A stretch of 64,000 nt of DNA from Streptomyces sp. NBC_00536 (GTDB taxonomy: Bacteria > Actinomycetota > Actinomycetes > Streptomycetales > Streptomycetaceae). Made by a program: the position numbers and the translations under genes. The stretch is from positions 7,068,001 to 7,132,000 of the forward strand of contig NZ_CP107819.1 in NCBI RefSeq assembly GCF_036346295.1, given 5' to 3'. Shown here in pieces: positions 16,889-25,022 of the stretch; position 1 is the first letter of the stretch, and every line of letters starts with the position of its first letter. The notes beneath the pieces were generated by a model that was not told the origin of the DNA, did not search any database, and worked only from the letters and a program-made list of their open reading frames with translations.

Positions 16889-17902
16889 CTACGAACCGAT
16901 CAGCGGGTAGTGGTCGGAGAGGTTGGTGTAGGTGTAGGAGGTGCCCCAGCTGGAGACGGTCCAGGGCGCGGACTGCTCCTTGACCACGTTGTTGTTCCAG
17001 TTCGCCGGGCGGGCGTTGCCCTTGCGGTACAGGACGTAGTCGAGGTCCTCGCGCGGGTCGGTCGGGTAGCGGTAGTTCGCTATAGAGTTGGTGGCCGTGT
17101 CGAAGGAGTACGGGTGGCCCGTGCGCGAGTCGGCGCCGGCCAGGTCCGCGTCCGCGAGCATGGAGGCGTACTCCGGGCTGCGGGAGTCGACGTTCATGTC
17201 GCCCGTGACGATGACCTGTTCGTCCGCCGGGATGTTCTTGGCGTCCAGGAAGGCGTCGATGTTCTTGAACTGGCGGCTGCGCATCTGGGCCGCCTCGCCC
17301 GCCTTGCACCCGGAGTCGGTGGACTGCGCGTGGGTGCCCACCACGTGCACCTTGGTGCCGTTCACGTTCAGGACGACGTACGCGAAGCCCTTGTTGGACC
17401 ACCAGTCCGCGCCGCACGCGTCCTTGTAGATGTACTGCTCCTTGCGCAGCACCGGCCACTTGCTGAGGACCGTGACGCCGCCGTCCTCCGGGGTGGTGGA
17501 GGAGTAGGCGCCGCTGGTGGCGTCCCAGCCGTCCTTGCTACGGCCGACCACCGGGGTCTGGTAGGGGTACTGCGCGGCCGCGTTGGCCTTCAGCGCGTCC
17601 GAGGCGGTGTTGTCGAAGGTCTCCTGGAGGACGACCACGTCGTGCCCCTGGAAGAAGGAGGCCTTCGGGATCTCCCGGGACCGGATGTCCTGGCCCCAGT
17701 TGGGGTAGAGGTTGGTGCTCATCAGGAACGTGTTGTAGGTCAGGACGTTGAGCCGGGGGGCCGAGGCGGCGCCGGACTCCGCGGCCGAGGCGGCCGGGAC
17801 CGCGGTGACGGTGAGCGCGGCGGCCGCGAGCGCGCCGACGGCCGCGAAGGCGGCCTTGGGACGACGGGTGCGACGGGTGCGGCGGTTCGTGCTGGGCAGC
17901 AT
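16889..17902 (-). CDS. Secreted sphingomyelinase C-like phosphodiesterase
   Basis: This 337-aa protein has an Arg-rich n-region and a Sec signal peptide ending near AASA (residues about 1-40). The mature part is a DNase-I-like fold. Catalytic and metal-binding motifs are LTYNTFLM, VVLQETFDN (Mg-binding Glu), VGTHAQSTDSGC, VIVTGDMNVD, DLDYVLYR and the terminal SDHYPLIGS (catalytic His). This order and spacing match neutral sphingomyelinases and bacterial phospholipase C of the exo-endo-phosphatase superfamily. It is likely to hydrolyse sphingomyelin or related phospholipids outside the cell. It is divergent from the MpaB-like gene. Confidence 0.9.
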   Translation of the reverse strand: MLPSTNRRTRRTRRPKAAFAAVGALAAAALTVTAVPAASAAESGAASAPRLNVLTYNTFLMSTNLYPNWGQDIRSREIPKASFFQGHDVVVLQETFDNTASDALKANAAAQYPYQTPVVGRSKDGWDATSGAYSSTTPEDGGVTVLSKWPVLRKEQYIYKDACGADWWSNKGFAYVVLNVNGTKVHVVGTHAQSTDSGCKAGEAAQMRSRQFKNIDAFLDAKNIPADEQVIVTGDMNVDSRSPEYASMLADADLAGADSRTGHPYSFDTATNSIANYRYPTDPREDLDYVLYRKGNARPANWNNNVVKEQSAPWTVSSWGTSYTYTNLSDHYPLIGS

Positions 17903-17958
17903 GAGGACTCCATCGTTCCTGCGGGGGGAAGATCGGCTGCGCCATCACATCATCTGCA

Positions 17959-18026
17959 GTTACCTCTGGGTAACACCCAGGACAAGACTTTCCGACGGGG
18001 GAAGGGACTTCTCGCGCTCGCATACT
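17959..18026. promoter_or_regulatory. Divergent regulatory region: dyad and -10 element of a leaderless gene
   Basis: The dyad GTTACCTCTGGGTAAC (17959-17974) has 6-bp arms. Downstream, CATACT (18021-18026) ends 6 nt before ATG 18033. With no RBS present, the transcript probably starts at the ATG. No good -35 is visible at 17-18 bp. Confidence 0.35.
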
Positions 18027-18032
18027 TGTGCC

Positions 18033-18926
18033 ATGAGCCCCACGCGAACCAAGAGCACCGGAAGCCACCTGGACACCAGTGGTCACGTCGCTCCGCCGCC
18101 GCCCGGCGGGGTGCTGTGGACCATCGCCGGAGACGTCCGCGCGCTGCTCATGCTGCCGCCCGCCTTCACCATGCAGGTGGCCCACCCGGCGATCGGCGCG
18201 GGCGTCGACCAGTACTCCGTCTTCCGCAGCGACCCCTGGGGACGCGGCGAACGCTCGATCCGCTCCGTGCAACTGTGGGTGTACGGCGGCGCGCAGGCCG
18301 CCGAGGAGGGGCGCCGGGTGCGCCGGCTGCACAAGAACATCCAGGGCACCGACACCCGCGGGCGGCGCTACCACGCCCTCGACCCCGCCTGCTACTCCTG
18401 GGTGCACGCCTCCGGATTCCCGGTCTACCTCCACGCGGCCCGCTACCTCTTCCGCGCCTTCACCCCCGCCCAGGAGCGGGCCCTGTACACCGAGTGGCTC
18501 CAGGTCGGCCGGATCCTCGGCATCCACGACCGGGACATGCCGCAGACGGTCGAGGAGTACTGGCCGCACTACCACCGGATGCTGGCCGAGGAGATCGAAT
18601 CCACCCCGGTGGCCCGCGAACTGATCGCCACCGATGTGCCGCTGCCCCGGCCCACCGGCGGGCCGCTGCCGGTGCGGATCCTCACCCGGCTCGCCTGGCC
18701 GCTGCTGCGCACCCTGTTCCTGCGCTTCCGGGCCTTCGCCACGGTCGGCTACATGCCGCCGGAGGCGCGGGCCGCCATCGGGCTGGAGTGGAGCCCGGCC
18801 CAGGAGCGCAGGCTGCGCCGCTTCAGCGCCGTCGTGCGCGTCGTCGTACCGCTGCTGCCCGAGCGGCTGCGGTACCTGCCGGTGGCGCGGGAGGCCCGGG
18901 CGCGGTGGCGCGCCGCCGCCCGCTGA
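18033..18926 (+). CDS. Oxygenase MpaB-family (DUF2236) protein
   Basis: This 297-aa protein has the DUF2236/MpaB/latex-clearing-like fold. The family markers are LLMLPPAFTMQVAHPAIGAG, VDQYSVFRSDPWGRGERSI and a downstream HALDPACYSWVHASGF. Conserved His residues in these blocks are the candidate haem ligands in relatives. The C-terminal part contains VGYMPPEARAAIGLEWSPAQ. The substrate is unknown. The ATG at 18033 is preceded by a -10-like CATACT and no Shine-Dalgarno. A hairpin follows at 18941. Confidence 0.8.
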   Translation: MSPTRTKSTGSHLDTSGHVAPPPPGGVLWTIAGDVRALLMLPPAFTMQVAHPAIGAGVDQYSVFRSDPWGRGERSIRSVQLWVYGGAQAAEEGRRVRRLHKNIQGTDTRGRRYHALDPACYSWVHASGFPVYLHAARYLFRAFTPAQERALYTEWLQVGRILGIHDRDMPQTVEEYWPHYHRMLAEEIESTPVARELIATDVPLPRPTGGPLPVRILTRLAWPLLRTLFLRFRAFATVGYMPPEARAAIGLEWSPAQERRLRRFSAVVRVVVPLLPERLRYLPVAREARARWRAAAR

Positions 18927-18940
18927 GGGGCGACGGCGCG

Positions 18941-18964
18941 CGGACGGTCGTACCCGGCCGTCCG
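18941..18964. terminator. Hairpin between convergent genes
   Basis: CGGACGG (18941-18947) pairs with CCGTCCG (18958-18964) around a 10-nt loop, just downstream of the MpaB-like stop and of the M1 peptidase stop on the other strand. The stem is short. Confidence 0.45.
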
Positions 18965-18971
18965 GATGGGC

Positions 18972-20519
18972 TCAGTGGCCGTGGCCGTGGCCCTGCTCGG
19001 CCTCGTGGATGCTGTTCGTCGCGGCGATCTTCTTCCACGACTTCGGCTCCGCCTTCGGGGCCGCGGCGGGCGCCGGGGCCGCGAGCGAGCGACCCGTCGC
19101 CTTCGCCTGCGGGGCCGAGAAGGCGGGCTTGCCCGGGGTGTACAGCCAGGTCTCGAAGAGGTCGGCCAGCGGCTTGCCGGAGACCCGCTCGGCGTAGCGG
19201 ACGAAGTCGTTCACCTTGGCGTTGCCGTAGGCGCGCTCGGTCGGCCAGCCCTTGAGGATCTTGAAGAAGGTCTCGTCGCCGACCTCGTTGCGCAGTGCCT
19301 GGACGGCGATCGCACCGCGGTCGTAGACGGCCGCGTCGAACTGCTTGTCCGCGCCCGGGTCACCCGGCTTGACCTGCCAGAACGGGTCCTCGGCGGGCCG
19401 GTTCGCATACGTCCAGTCGGCCAGCTCCTGGGCGGTGCCCTCGCCCTCCTTCTCCGACCACAGCCACTGGCTGTAGCGGGCGAAGCCCTCGTTGAGCCAG
19501 ATGTCCTTCCAGCCGTCGACCGAGACGCTGTCGCCGTACCACTGGTGGGCCAGCTCGTGCACGACGACCTGGACGTTGGCCCCGTTCGCGAACTGGCGCG
19601 GGCTGTAGAAGGGGCGGGTCTGGGTCTCCAGCGCGAAGCCGGTCGGCACGTTCGGTACGTAGCCGCCCAGCGCGTTGAAGGGGTACGGACCGAAGACCCC
19701 CTCCAGCCACTCGGCGACCTCGGTGGTGCGCTCGACGCTCGCCCGCGCCGAGCCCGCGTTGTCGCCCAGGTCCACGCTGTAGGCGTTCAGGACCGGCAGC
19801 CCGCTCGCGGTCTTGTCGGTGGTGATGTCGAACTTGCCGATGGCGAGGGTGGCCAGGTAGGTGGCCTGCGGCTTGTTGGAGCGCCAGTTGTAGCGGGTCC
19901 AGCCCAGCTTCGAACTCTGCGACTGGAGCACGCCGTTGCTGATGGCCTGGGTGCCGTCCGGAACGTTGACGGAGATGTCGAAGGTCGCCTTGTCCAGCGG
20001 GTGGTCGTTGCTCGGGAACCACCAGACGGCCGAGTCGGGCTCCTGGGCCGCGATCCCGCCGTCCGGGGTGCGCTGCCAGGCGGACCAGCCGTCCACCTTG
20101 AACTCCGAGGGCTTGCCCGCGTACTTGACGACCACCGTGGCCTGCTTGTTCTTCTGCAGCGCGGTCGCGGGGGTCACCTCCAGCTCCTGGGTGCCGGACT
20201 TGGCGAACTTCGCCTTGACCCCGTTGACCCGGATCTCGCTCACCTGGAGGCCGAAGTCCAGGTTGAAGCGGGAGAGGTCCTGCTTGGCGGTGGTCAGCAG
20301 GGTGGCCGTGCCCTCCAGCAGGTCGGTCTTGGGCTGGTACTGGAGTCTCAAGTCGTAGTGCAAGACGTCGTATCCACCGTTGCCGCTGGCCGGGTAGTAG
20401 GGGTCGCCGATACCCGGGGCGCCCGGACCGGCGCTCGCCGCCGACGCCGGGATCACCAGCAGCAGGGAAGCGGCGAGCACGCTCGGGGCGATGACTTTGC
20501 GTCGCACGAAGGACTCCAA
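18972..20519 (-). CDS. Secreted M1-family zinc metallopeptidase
   Basis: This 515-aa aminopeptidase-like protein has a signal peptide (KVIAPSVLAASLLLVIPASA). The N-terminal beta domain contains YDVLHYDLRLQYQPKTDLLEG. The catalytic core is GFALETQTRP (gluzincin substrate loop) and VVHELAHQWYGDSVSVDGWK (HExxH near residue 320), with the third zinc ligand in WLNEGFARY. It is shorter than classical PepN and lacks most of the C-terminal helical domain, like other secreted Streptomyces M1 proteins. The last 12 residues (HEAEQGHGHGH) form an odd His-rich tail that could bind metal. It is divergent from the SCO6745-like gene. Confidence 0.92.
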   Translation of the reverse strand: MESFVRRKVIAPSVLAASLLLVIPASAASAGPGAPGIGDPYYPASGNGGYDVLHYDLRLQYQPKTDLLEGTATLLTTAKQDLSRFNLDFGLQVSEIRVNGVKAKFAKSGTQELEVTPATALQKNKQATVVVKYAGKPSEFKVDGWSAWQRTPDGGIAAQEPDSAVWWFPSNDHPLDKATFDISVNVPDGTQAISNGVLQSQSSKLGWTRYNWRSNKPQATYLATLAIGKFDITTDKTASGLPVLNAYSVDLGDNAGSARASVERTTEVAEWLEGVFGPYPFNALGGYVPNVPTGFALETQTRPFYSPRQFANGANVQVVVHELAHQWYGDSVSVDGWKDIWLNEGFARYSQWLWSEKEGEGTAQELADWTYANRPAEDPFWQVKPGDPGADKQFDAAVYDRGAIAVQALRNEVGDETFFKILKGWPTERAYGNAKVNDFVRYAERVSGKPLADLFETWLYTPGKPAFSAPQAKATGRSLAAPAPAAAPKAEPKSWKKIAATNSIHEAEQGHGHGH

Positions 20520-20716
20520 GGGGGTTGGGGAGGCAGATGCGTTCGACCGTATTCACCCCTGCGCCCCACGTCATGTCCATGGCCCCTGCTGTCACACGAT
20601 CGCCATTCGGACGTCACACCACGGCATGCGGACGGCCCCTGGCCAGGTGGGGCGGGGCGGGAGGTGCGCGGAAGAACGGCTGGATCTGGTGCTGTGGCCG
20701 GGAGGCGGCCCCTCGT

Positions 20717-20774
20717 CGACCCTGTTGTACGTACCAGGGCGACCCTGTTGTACATACCAATCAGTCGGTAGGGT
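20717..20774 (+). promoter_or_regulatory. Tandem 20-bp repeats and leaderless-type promoter
   Basis: CGACCCTGTTGTACGTACCA (20717-20736) is repeated at 20740-20759 with one change, at a 23-bp period. Downstream, TAGGGT (20769-20774) is followed after 7 nt by ATG 20782, a leaderless arrangement. TTGTAC at 20748 is a possible -35 at 15 bp. TACC(N8)GGTA at 20755-20770 is a small dyad overlapping the promoter, suggesting an operator. Confidence 0.5.
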
Positions 20775-20781
20775 GCTGGGC

Positions 20782-21651
20782 ATGACGCTCTCCACGCTGC
20801 CGCCCCTCGCCGCCCGCCGCTGTTGGCACGCTGCCATCAATCCGCTGCACGCCACCATCTACTTCTCGCCGGATCTGGCGAAGGAACTCGCCCTTCTCGG
20901 CATCGAGGGCCCGGCCGCCGCCCTGAGCACGCGCAGCGCCGCCCTGGGCGCCGTCGGCCCCGGCGCGGTCGCCGCCACCTTCTACAACTACAGCCACGCC
21001 CACCTCGCCCAGTACCTGCCCGCCGTCTGGCAGAAGGCAGACCCCGAGCAGATCCTCGCCGCCCGGCTCCGGGCCGTCGACGCGACCCTCACCCGGCTGC
21101 TCGGCGCCGAGACCTTGGCCTCCCCGGAGCTGGCCGAGGCCGCCGACCTCGCGATGCGCGCCACCGAGGCCTGCACCCGGCACGGCCGCGCGCTCTACTC
21201 CGCGCACGCCGACCTGCCCGTCCCCGAGGCCCCGCACCTGCGCCTGTGGCACGCCACCACCCTGCTGCGCGAACACCGCGGCGACGGCCACCTCGCCGCC
21301 CTCCTCATCGCCGGCCTCGACCCCGTCGAGGCCCTGGTCAGCCACACCGCCACCGGGCGCGGCATGACCTCGAAGTGGCTCCGGGCCACCCGGGGCTGGA
21401 GCACGGCCGACCTGACCGCCGCCGCCGACCGGCTGCGCGGGCGCGGACTGCTCGACGCCGAGAACGAACTGACCGAGGCCGGTACGGCGCTGCGCGAGCG
21501 GCTGGAGGCCGACACCGACCGGCTCGACGCGGCCCCGTACGAGCACCTCGGCGCGGCCGGCGTGGCCCGCCTGCACGAGCTGGGCGGCGGGTTCGTCGGC
21601 AAGGTGATCGCGGCCGGCGCCTTCCCCGCCGACCTCACCGGCAAGGGCTGA
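20782..21651 (+). CDS. SCO6745-family protein
   Basis: This 289-aa, mostly helical protein starts MTLSTLPPLAARRCWHAAIN then PLHATIYFSP. That N-terminus is characteristic of an actinobacterial family named after SCO6745, whose function is unknown. The C-terminal half (TSKWLRATRGWSTADLTAAA, RLRGRGLLDAENELTEAG) looks like a MarR-type winged helix, so DNA binding is possible. There are no membrane segments. The start is set by a -10 element 7 nt upstream and no RBS. Confidence 0.7.
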   Translation: MTLSTLPPLAARRCWHAAINPLHATIYFSPDLAKELALLGIEGPAAALSTRSAALGAVGPGAVAATFYNYSHAHLAQYLPAVWQKADPEQILAARLRAVDATLTRLLGAETLASPELAEAADLAMRATEACTRHGRALYSAHADLPVPEAPHLRLWHATTLLREHRGDGHLAALLIAGLDPVEALVSHTATGRGMTSKWLRATRGWSTADLTAAADRLRGRGLLDAENELTEAGTALRERLEADTDRLDAAPYEHLGAAGVARLHELGGGFVGKVIAAGAFPADLTGKG

Positions 21652-21766
21652 CCTCCGCCTGGTGCCCGGCCCGCCGGACCGATCGGCAGGGTTCCCGGCC
21701 TCCGATACCGCCACCTGCCACAATTGGCAGCTTCCAGTGCAGTGCAGACGAAGGCGGGACCGGAAC

Positions 21767-24283
21767 GTGACGACGTCCATCGAAGGCAGGATCGCCGAGG
21801 AACTCGGCGTACGGGAGCGGCAGGTCAAGGCCGCCGTCGAGCTGCTCGACGGCGGCTCCACCGTGCCGTTCATCGCGCGCTACCGCAAGGAAGCGACCGA
21901 GCTGCTCGACGACGCCCAGCTGCGCACCCTTGAGGAGCGGCTGCGGTACCTGCGCGAACTGGAGGACCGCCGCGCCGCGATCCTGGAGTCCGTACGGGAG
22001 CAGGGCAAGCTCGACGACGCGCTGACGGCCATGATCAACGCGGCCGACACCAAGGCCCGGCTGGAGGACATCTACCTGCCCTTCAAGCCCAAGCGCCGCA
22101 CCAAGGCGCAGATCGCCCGCGAGGCGGGCCTCGCGCCGCTCGCCGAAGGCCTGCTCGCCGACCCTTCGGTGGAACCGGCCGCCGCGGCGGCCGCGTTCGT
22201 CGACGCCGACAAGGGCGTCGTCGACCCGGCCGCCGCCCTCGAAGGCGCCCGCGCGATCCTCACCGAGCGGTTCGCCGAGGACGCCGACCTGATCGGCGAG
22301 CTGCGCGAGCGGATGTGGACCCGGGGCCGGATGGCCGCGAAGGTCCGCGAGGGCAAGGAGGAGGCGGGCGCCAAGTTCGCCGACTACTTCGACTTCGCCG
22401 AGCCGCTCACCGTGCTGCCCTCGCACCGCGTCCTGGCCATGCTGCGCGGCGAGAAGGAGGACGTGCTCGACCTCACCCTGGAGCCGGAGGAGCCCAGCGA
22501 GACCCCCGGCCCCTCCACCTACGAGGGCATGGTCGCCCGCCGCTTCGGGGTCGCCGATCGCGGCCGCCCCGGGGACAAGTGGCTCGCCGACACCGTCCGC
22601 TGGGCCTGGCGCACGAAGATCCAGGTGCACCTGGGCCTCGACCTGCGCACCCGGCTGCGCCAGGCCGCCGAGGACGAGGCGGTCCGCGTCTTCGCCTCCA
22701 ACCTGCGCGACCTGCTGCTCGCCGCGCCCGCGGGCACCCGCGCCACCCTGGGCCTGGACCCGGGCTTCCGCACCGGCGTGAAGGTCGCCGTCGTGGACGC
22801 CACCGGCAAGGTGGTGGCCACCGACGTGATCTACCCGCACGTGCCCGCCAACAAGTGGGACGAGTCCCTCGCCAAGCTCGCCCGGCTCGCCAAGGACCAC
22901 GCGGTCGACCTCGTCGCCATCGGCAACGGAACCGCCTCGCGCGAGACCGACAAGCTCGCCGCGGACCTCATCACCCGCCACCCCGAGCTGAACCTCACCA
23001 AGGTGATGGTCTCGGAGGCGGGCGCCTCCGTGTACTCGGCCTCCGCCTTCGCCTCGCAGGAACTCCCGGACATGGACGTGTCGTTGCGCGGCGCCGTCTC
23101 CATCGCCCGCCGCCTGCAGGACCCGCTCGCCGAACTCGTCAAGATCGACCCGAAGTCGATCGGCGTCGGCCAGTACCAGCACGACCTGTCCGAGGTGAAG
23201 CTCTCGCGCTCGCTGGACGCGGTCGTCGAGGACTGCGTGAACGGCGTCGGCGTGGACGTCAACACCGCCTCCGCGCCGCTGCTTTCGCGGGTCTCGGGCA
23301 TCAGCGGCGGCCTCGCCGAGAACATCGTCGCCCACCGCGACGCCAACGGCCCCTTCCGCAGCCGCAAGGCGCTCAAGAACGTGGCCCGGCTCGGCCCCAA
23401 GGCGTACGAGCAGTGCGCCGGCTTCCTGCGGATCCGCGACGGGGAGGACCCGCTGGACTCCTCCAGCGTCCACCCCGAGGCCTACCCGGTGGTCCGGGCC
23501 ATGGGCAAGACGGCGGGCGGCGAGGTCGCCGCGCTGATCGGGAACACCGCCGTACTGCGCTCCCTGCGCCCGGAGAACTTCGTCACGGAGGCCTTCGGCC
23601 TGCCGACCGTCTCGGACATTCTGCGGGAGCTGGAGAAGCCGGGCCGCGACCCGCGGCCCGCCTTCAAGACGGCCACCTTCAAGGAGGGCGTGGAGAAGAT
23701 CGGCGACCTGGCCCCCGGGATGATCCTGGAGGGCGTGGTCACCAATGTGGCGGCCTTCGGCGCGTTCATCGACATCGGCGTCCACCAGGACGGCCTGGCG
23801 CACGTCTCGGCGCTGTCGAAGACCTTCGTCAAGGACCCGCGCGACGTGGTCAAGCCCGGCGACATCGTCCGGGTGAAGGTCATGGACGTGGACATCCCGC
23901 GCAAGCGGATCTCGCTGACGCTGCGGCTGGAGGACGAGGCGGAGGCGGACCGCGCGGCGGGCGCCCCGCGGCCCCGCCAGGAGCGCGGCGAACGCGGCTC
24001 CGGCGGGCGTCCGCCGCAGCAGCGCGGCGGCGGCCAGGGCGGCCGGGGCACGGGCGGCGGCAACGGCGGTACCGCCGGGAACGGCGGCAACGCGGCCAAG
24101 GGCGGGAACGGCGGCAACGGCGGCAGGGACTCCCGCGGCGCGTCCGGCGCCCGGGGCGGTTCCGGCGGCTCCGGCGGTGGCCAGGGCGCGGGCAAGGGCG
24201 CTCCGGCACCCGCCAACAGCGCGATGGCCGACGCCCTGCGCCGGGCCGGTCTGACCGGCCCCGAGGAGCGCCGTAAGCGCTGA
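21767..24283 (+). CDS. tex: Tex family S1 RNA-binding transcription accessory protein
   Basis: This 838-aa protein has the full Tex layout. The N-terminal helical domain includes VPFIARYRKEATELLDDAQL. A YqgF/RNase-H-like domain follows (TLGLDPGFRTGVKVAVVDAT). The helix-hairpin-helix pair includes VGVDVNTASAPLLSRVSGIS, and an S1 domain follows (GMILEGVVTNVAAFGAFIDI). Tex proteins bind nucleic acids and affect transcription and ribosome-related processes. About 100 residues of Gly/Arg/Gln/Asn-rich sequence follow the S1 domain and end in ADALRRAGLTGPEERRKR. This tail is longer than in most bacterial Tex proteins and is probably disordered. I chose GTG 21767; the frame is open a further 105 bp. 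Confidence 0.93.
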   Translation: MTTSIEGRIAEELGVRERQVKAAVELLDGGSTVPFIARYRKEATELLDDAQLRTLEERLRYLRELEDRRAAILESVREQGKLDDALTAMINAADTKARLEDIYLPFKPKRRTKAQIAREAGLAPLAEGLLADPSVEPAAAAAAFVDADKGVVDPAAALEGARAILTERFAEDADLIGELRERMWTRGRMAAKVREGKEEAGAKFADYFDFAEPLTVLPSHRVLAMLRGEKEDVLDLTLEPEEPSETPGPSTYEGMVARRFGVADRGRPGDKWLADTVRWAWRTKIQVHLGLDLRTRLRQAAEDEAVRVFASNLRDLLLAAPAGTRATLGLDPGFRTGVKVAVVDATGKVVATDVIYPHVPANKWDESLAKLARLAKDHAVDLVAIGNGTASRETDKLAADLITRHPELNLTKVMVSEAGASVYSASAFASQELPDMDVSLRGAVSIARRLQDPLAELVKIDPKSIGVGQYQHDLSEVKLSRSLDAVVEDCVNGVGVDVNTASAPLLSRVSGISGGLAENIVAHRDANGPFRSRKALKNVARLGPKAYEQCAGFLRIRDGEDPLDSSSVHPEAYPVVRAMGKTAGGEVAALIGNTAVLRSLRPENFVTEAFGLPTVSDILRELEKPGRDPRPAFKTATFKEGVEKIGDLAPGMILEGVVTNVAAFGAFIDIGVHQDGLAHVSALSKTFVKDPRDVVKPGDIVRVKVMDVDIPRKRISLTLRLEDEAEADRAAGAPRPRQERGERGSGGRPPQQRGGGQGGRGTGGGNGGTAGNGGNAAKGGNGGNGGRDSRGASGARGGSGGSGGGQGAGKGAPAPANSAMADALRRAGLTGPEERRKR

Positions 24284-24332
24284 CACCGTGCGGCCCCCCG
24301 GCGGCGTCGGGGGCTGATCCGCAGGTCGGAGG

Positions 24333-24373
24333 CCCGGGCAGGCAGAAGTGGCCGAATAACTTCGCTGCCCGGG
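24333..24373 (+). terminator. Terminator hairpin downstream of tex
   Basis: CCCGGGCAG (24333-24341) pairs with CTGCCCGGG (24365-24373), and an inner AAGT/ACTT pair extends the stem. A shorter CCCCCG/CGGGGG hairpin lies just before it at 24295-24313. Together they probably end tex transcription. Confidence 0.6.
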
Positions 24374-24381
24374 GGCGCGCC

Positions 24382-24411
24382 TTGCCAACTCCCGCACCCG
24401 ATCTGTAGGCA
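24382..24411 (+). promoter_or_regulatory. Promoter of the ImmA/DUF6545/SDR operon
   Basis: TTGCCA (24382-24387) and TAGGCA (24406-24411) are 18 bp apart. The predicted start is near 24418, leaving a leader of about 110 nt before ATG 24531. Confidence 0.5.
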
Positions 24412-24530
24412 TGTGGGAACGCCCGTTCGTCATTCGGCGCGCGGGCTTCCCTGACCCCCCTCAGGACGTCATGCCCACATCAGCCCCTGCCTATCGACGC
24501 TGCCCGGGAAAGGGTCCGAAGAGGGAGCAC

Positions 24531-25022
24531 ATGCCATACCGGCAACTCAGCCTGCGCAAGCGCTGCGAGACGATTCTCGGACGTTTGGACTTGCCGCATC
24601 CGTTTTCCCTCGACGCCCTGTGCGGGCGGATCGCCGAGCAGCGGGGCCGGCCCATCCGGCTGCACCCGCTCCCCAAGGAAGCCGCCGAATCCGGTGTGTG
24701 CGGCCTGTGGGTGGGCACCACGAGCGTCGACTACGTCTTCTACGAGGCCCAGACCTCCCCGCTGCACCGTGAACACATCGTCCTGCACGAGCTGGGCCAC
24801 ATCCTCTTCGGCCACAACTCGCTGGACGGCGAGGAGAGCGGCGCCGGCGCCCCGGTCATCCTCGGCCGCACCAACTACACCACCCGCCAGGAGCAGGAGG
24901 CCGAGATGCTGGCCAGCCTGATCCGTACGAGCGCGGGGCTGCCCCCGGTCGACGAGGCCGCCGGGACCCTGGCACGCCTGGAGTCCGCCATGGGGTACCG
25001 GCGGGTGCAGCATGGCGGCTGA
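24531..25022 (+). CDS. ImmA/IrrE-family metallo-endopeptidase
   Basis: This protein of about 163 aa carries the zinc motif HIVLHELGHILFGH (H86-E87-x2-H90), as in ImmA, IrrE and phage peptidases that cleave repressors. EAEMLASLIRTSAG supplies the third ligand region. The start ATG 24531 has GGGAG upstream; in-frame ATGs at 24471 and 24411 lack one. Most relatives pair with an XRE repressor. Here there is none, and the stop overlaps a DUF6545 membrane protein gene by 11 bp. In Streptomyces the ImmA/DUF6545 pairing is recurrent but, to my knowledge, uncharacterised. Confidence 0.88.
   Translation: MPYRQLSLRKRCETILGRLDLPHPFSLDALCGRIAEQRGRPIRLHPLPKEAAESGVCGLWVGTTSVDYVFYEAQTSPLHREHIVLHELGHILFGHNSLDGEESGAGAPVILGRTNYTTRQEQEAEMLASLIRTSAGLPPVDEAAGTLARLESAMGYRRVQHGG

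Noticed and set aside
17959..17980. PHO box in front of the sphingomyelinase
   Set aside because: The two 11-bp units fit GTTCACC at only about four of seven positions each. The dyad reading is better.
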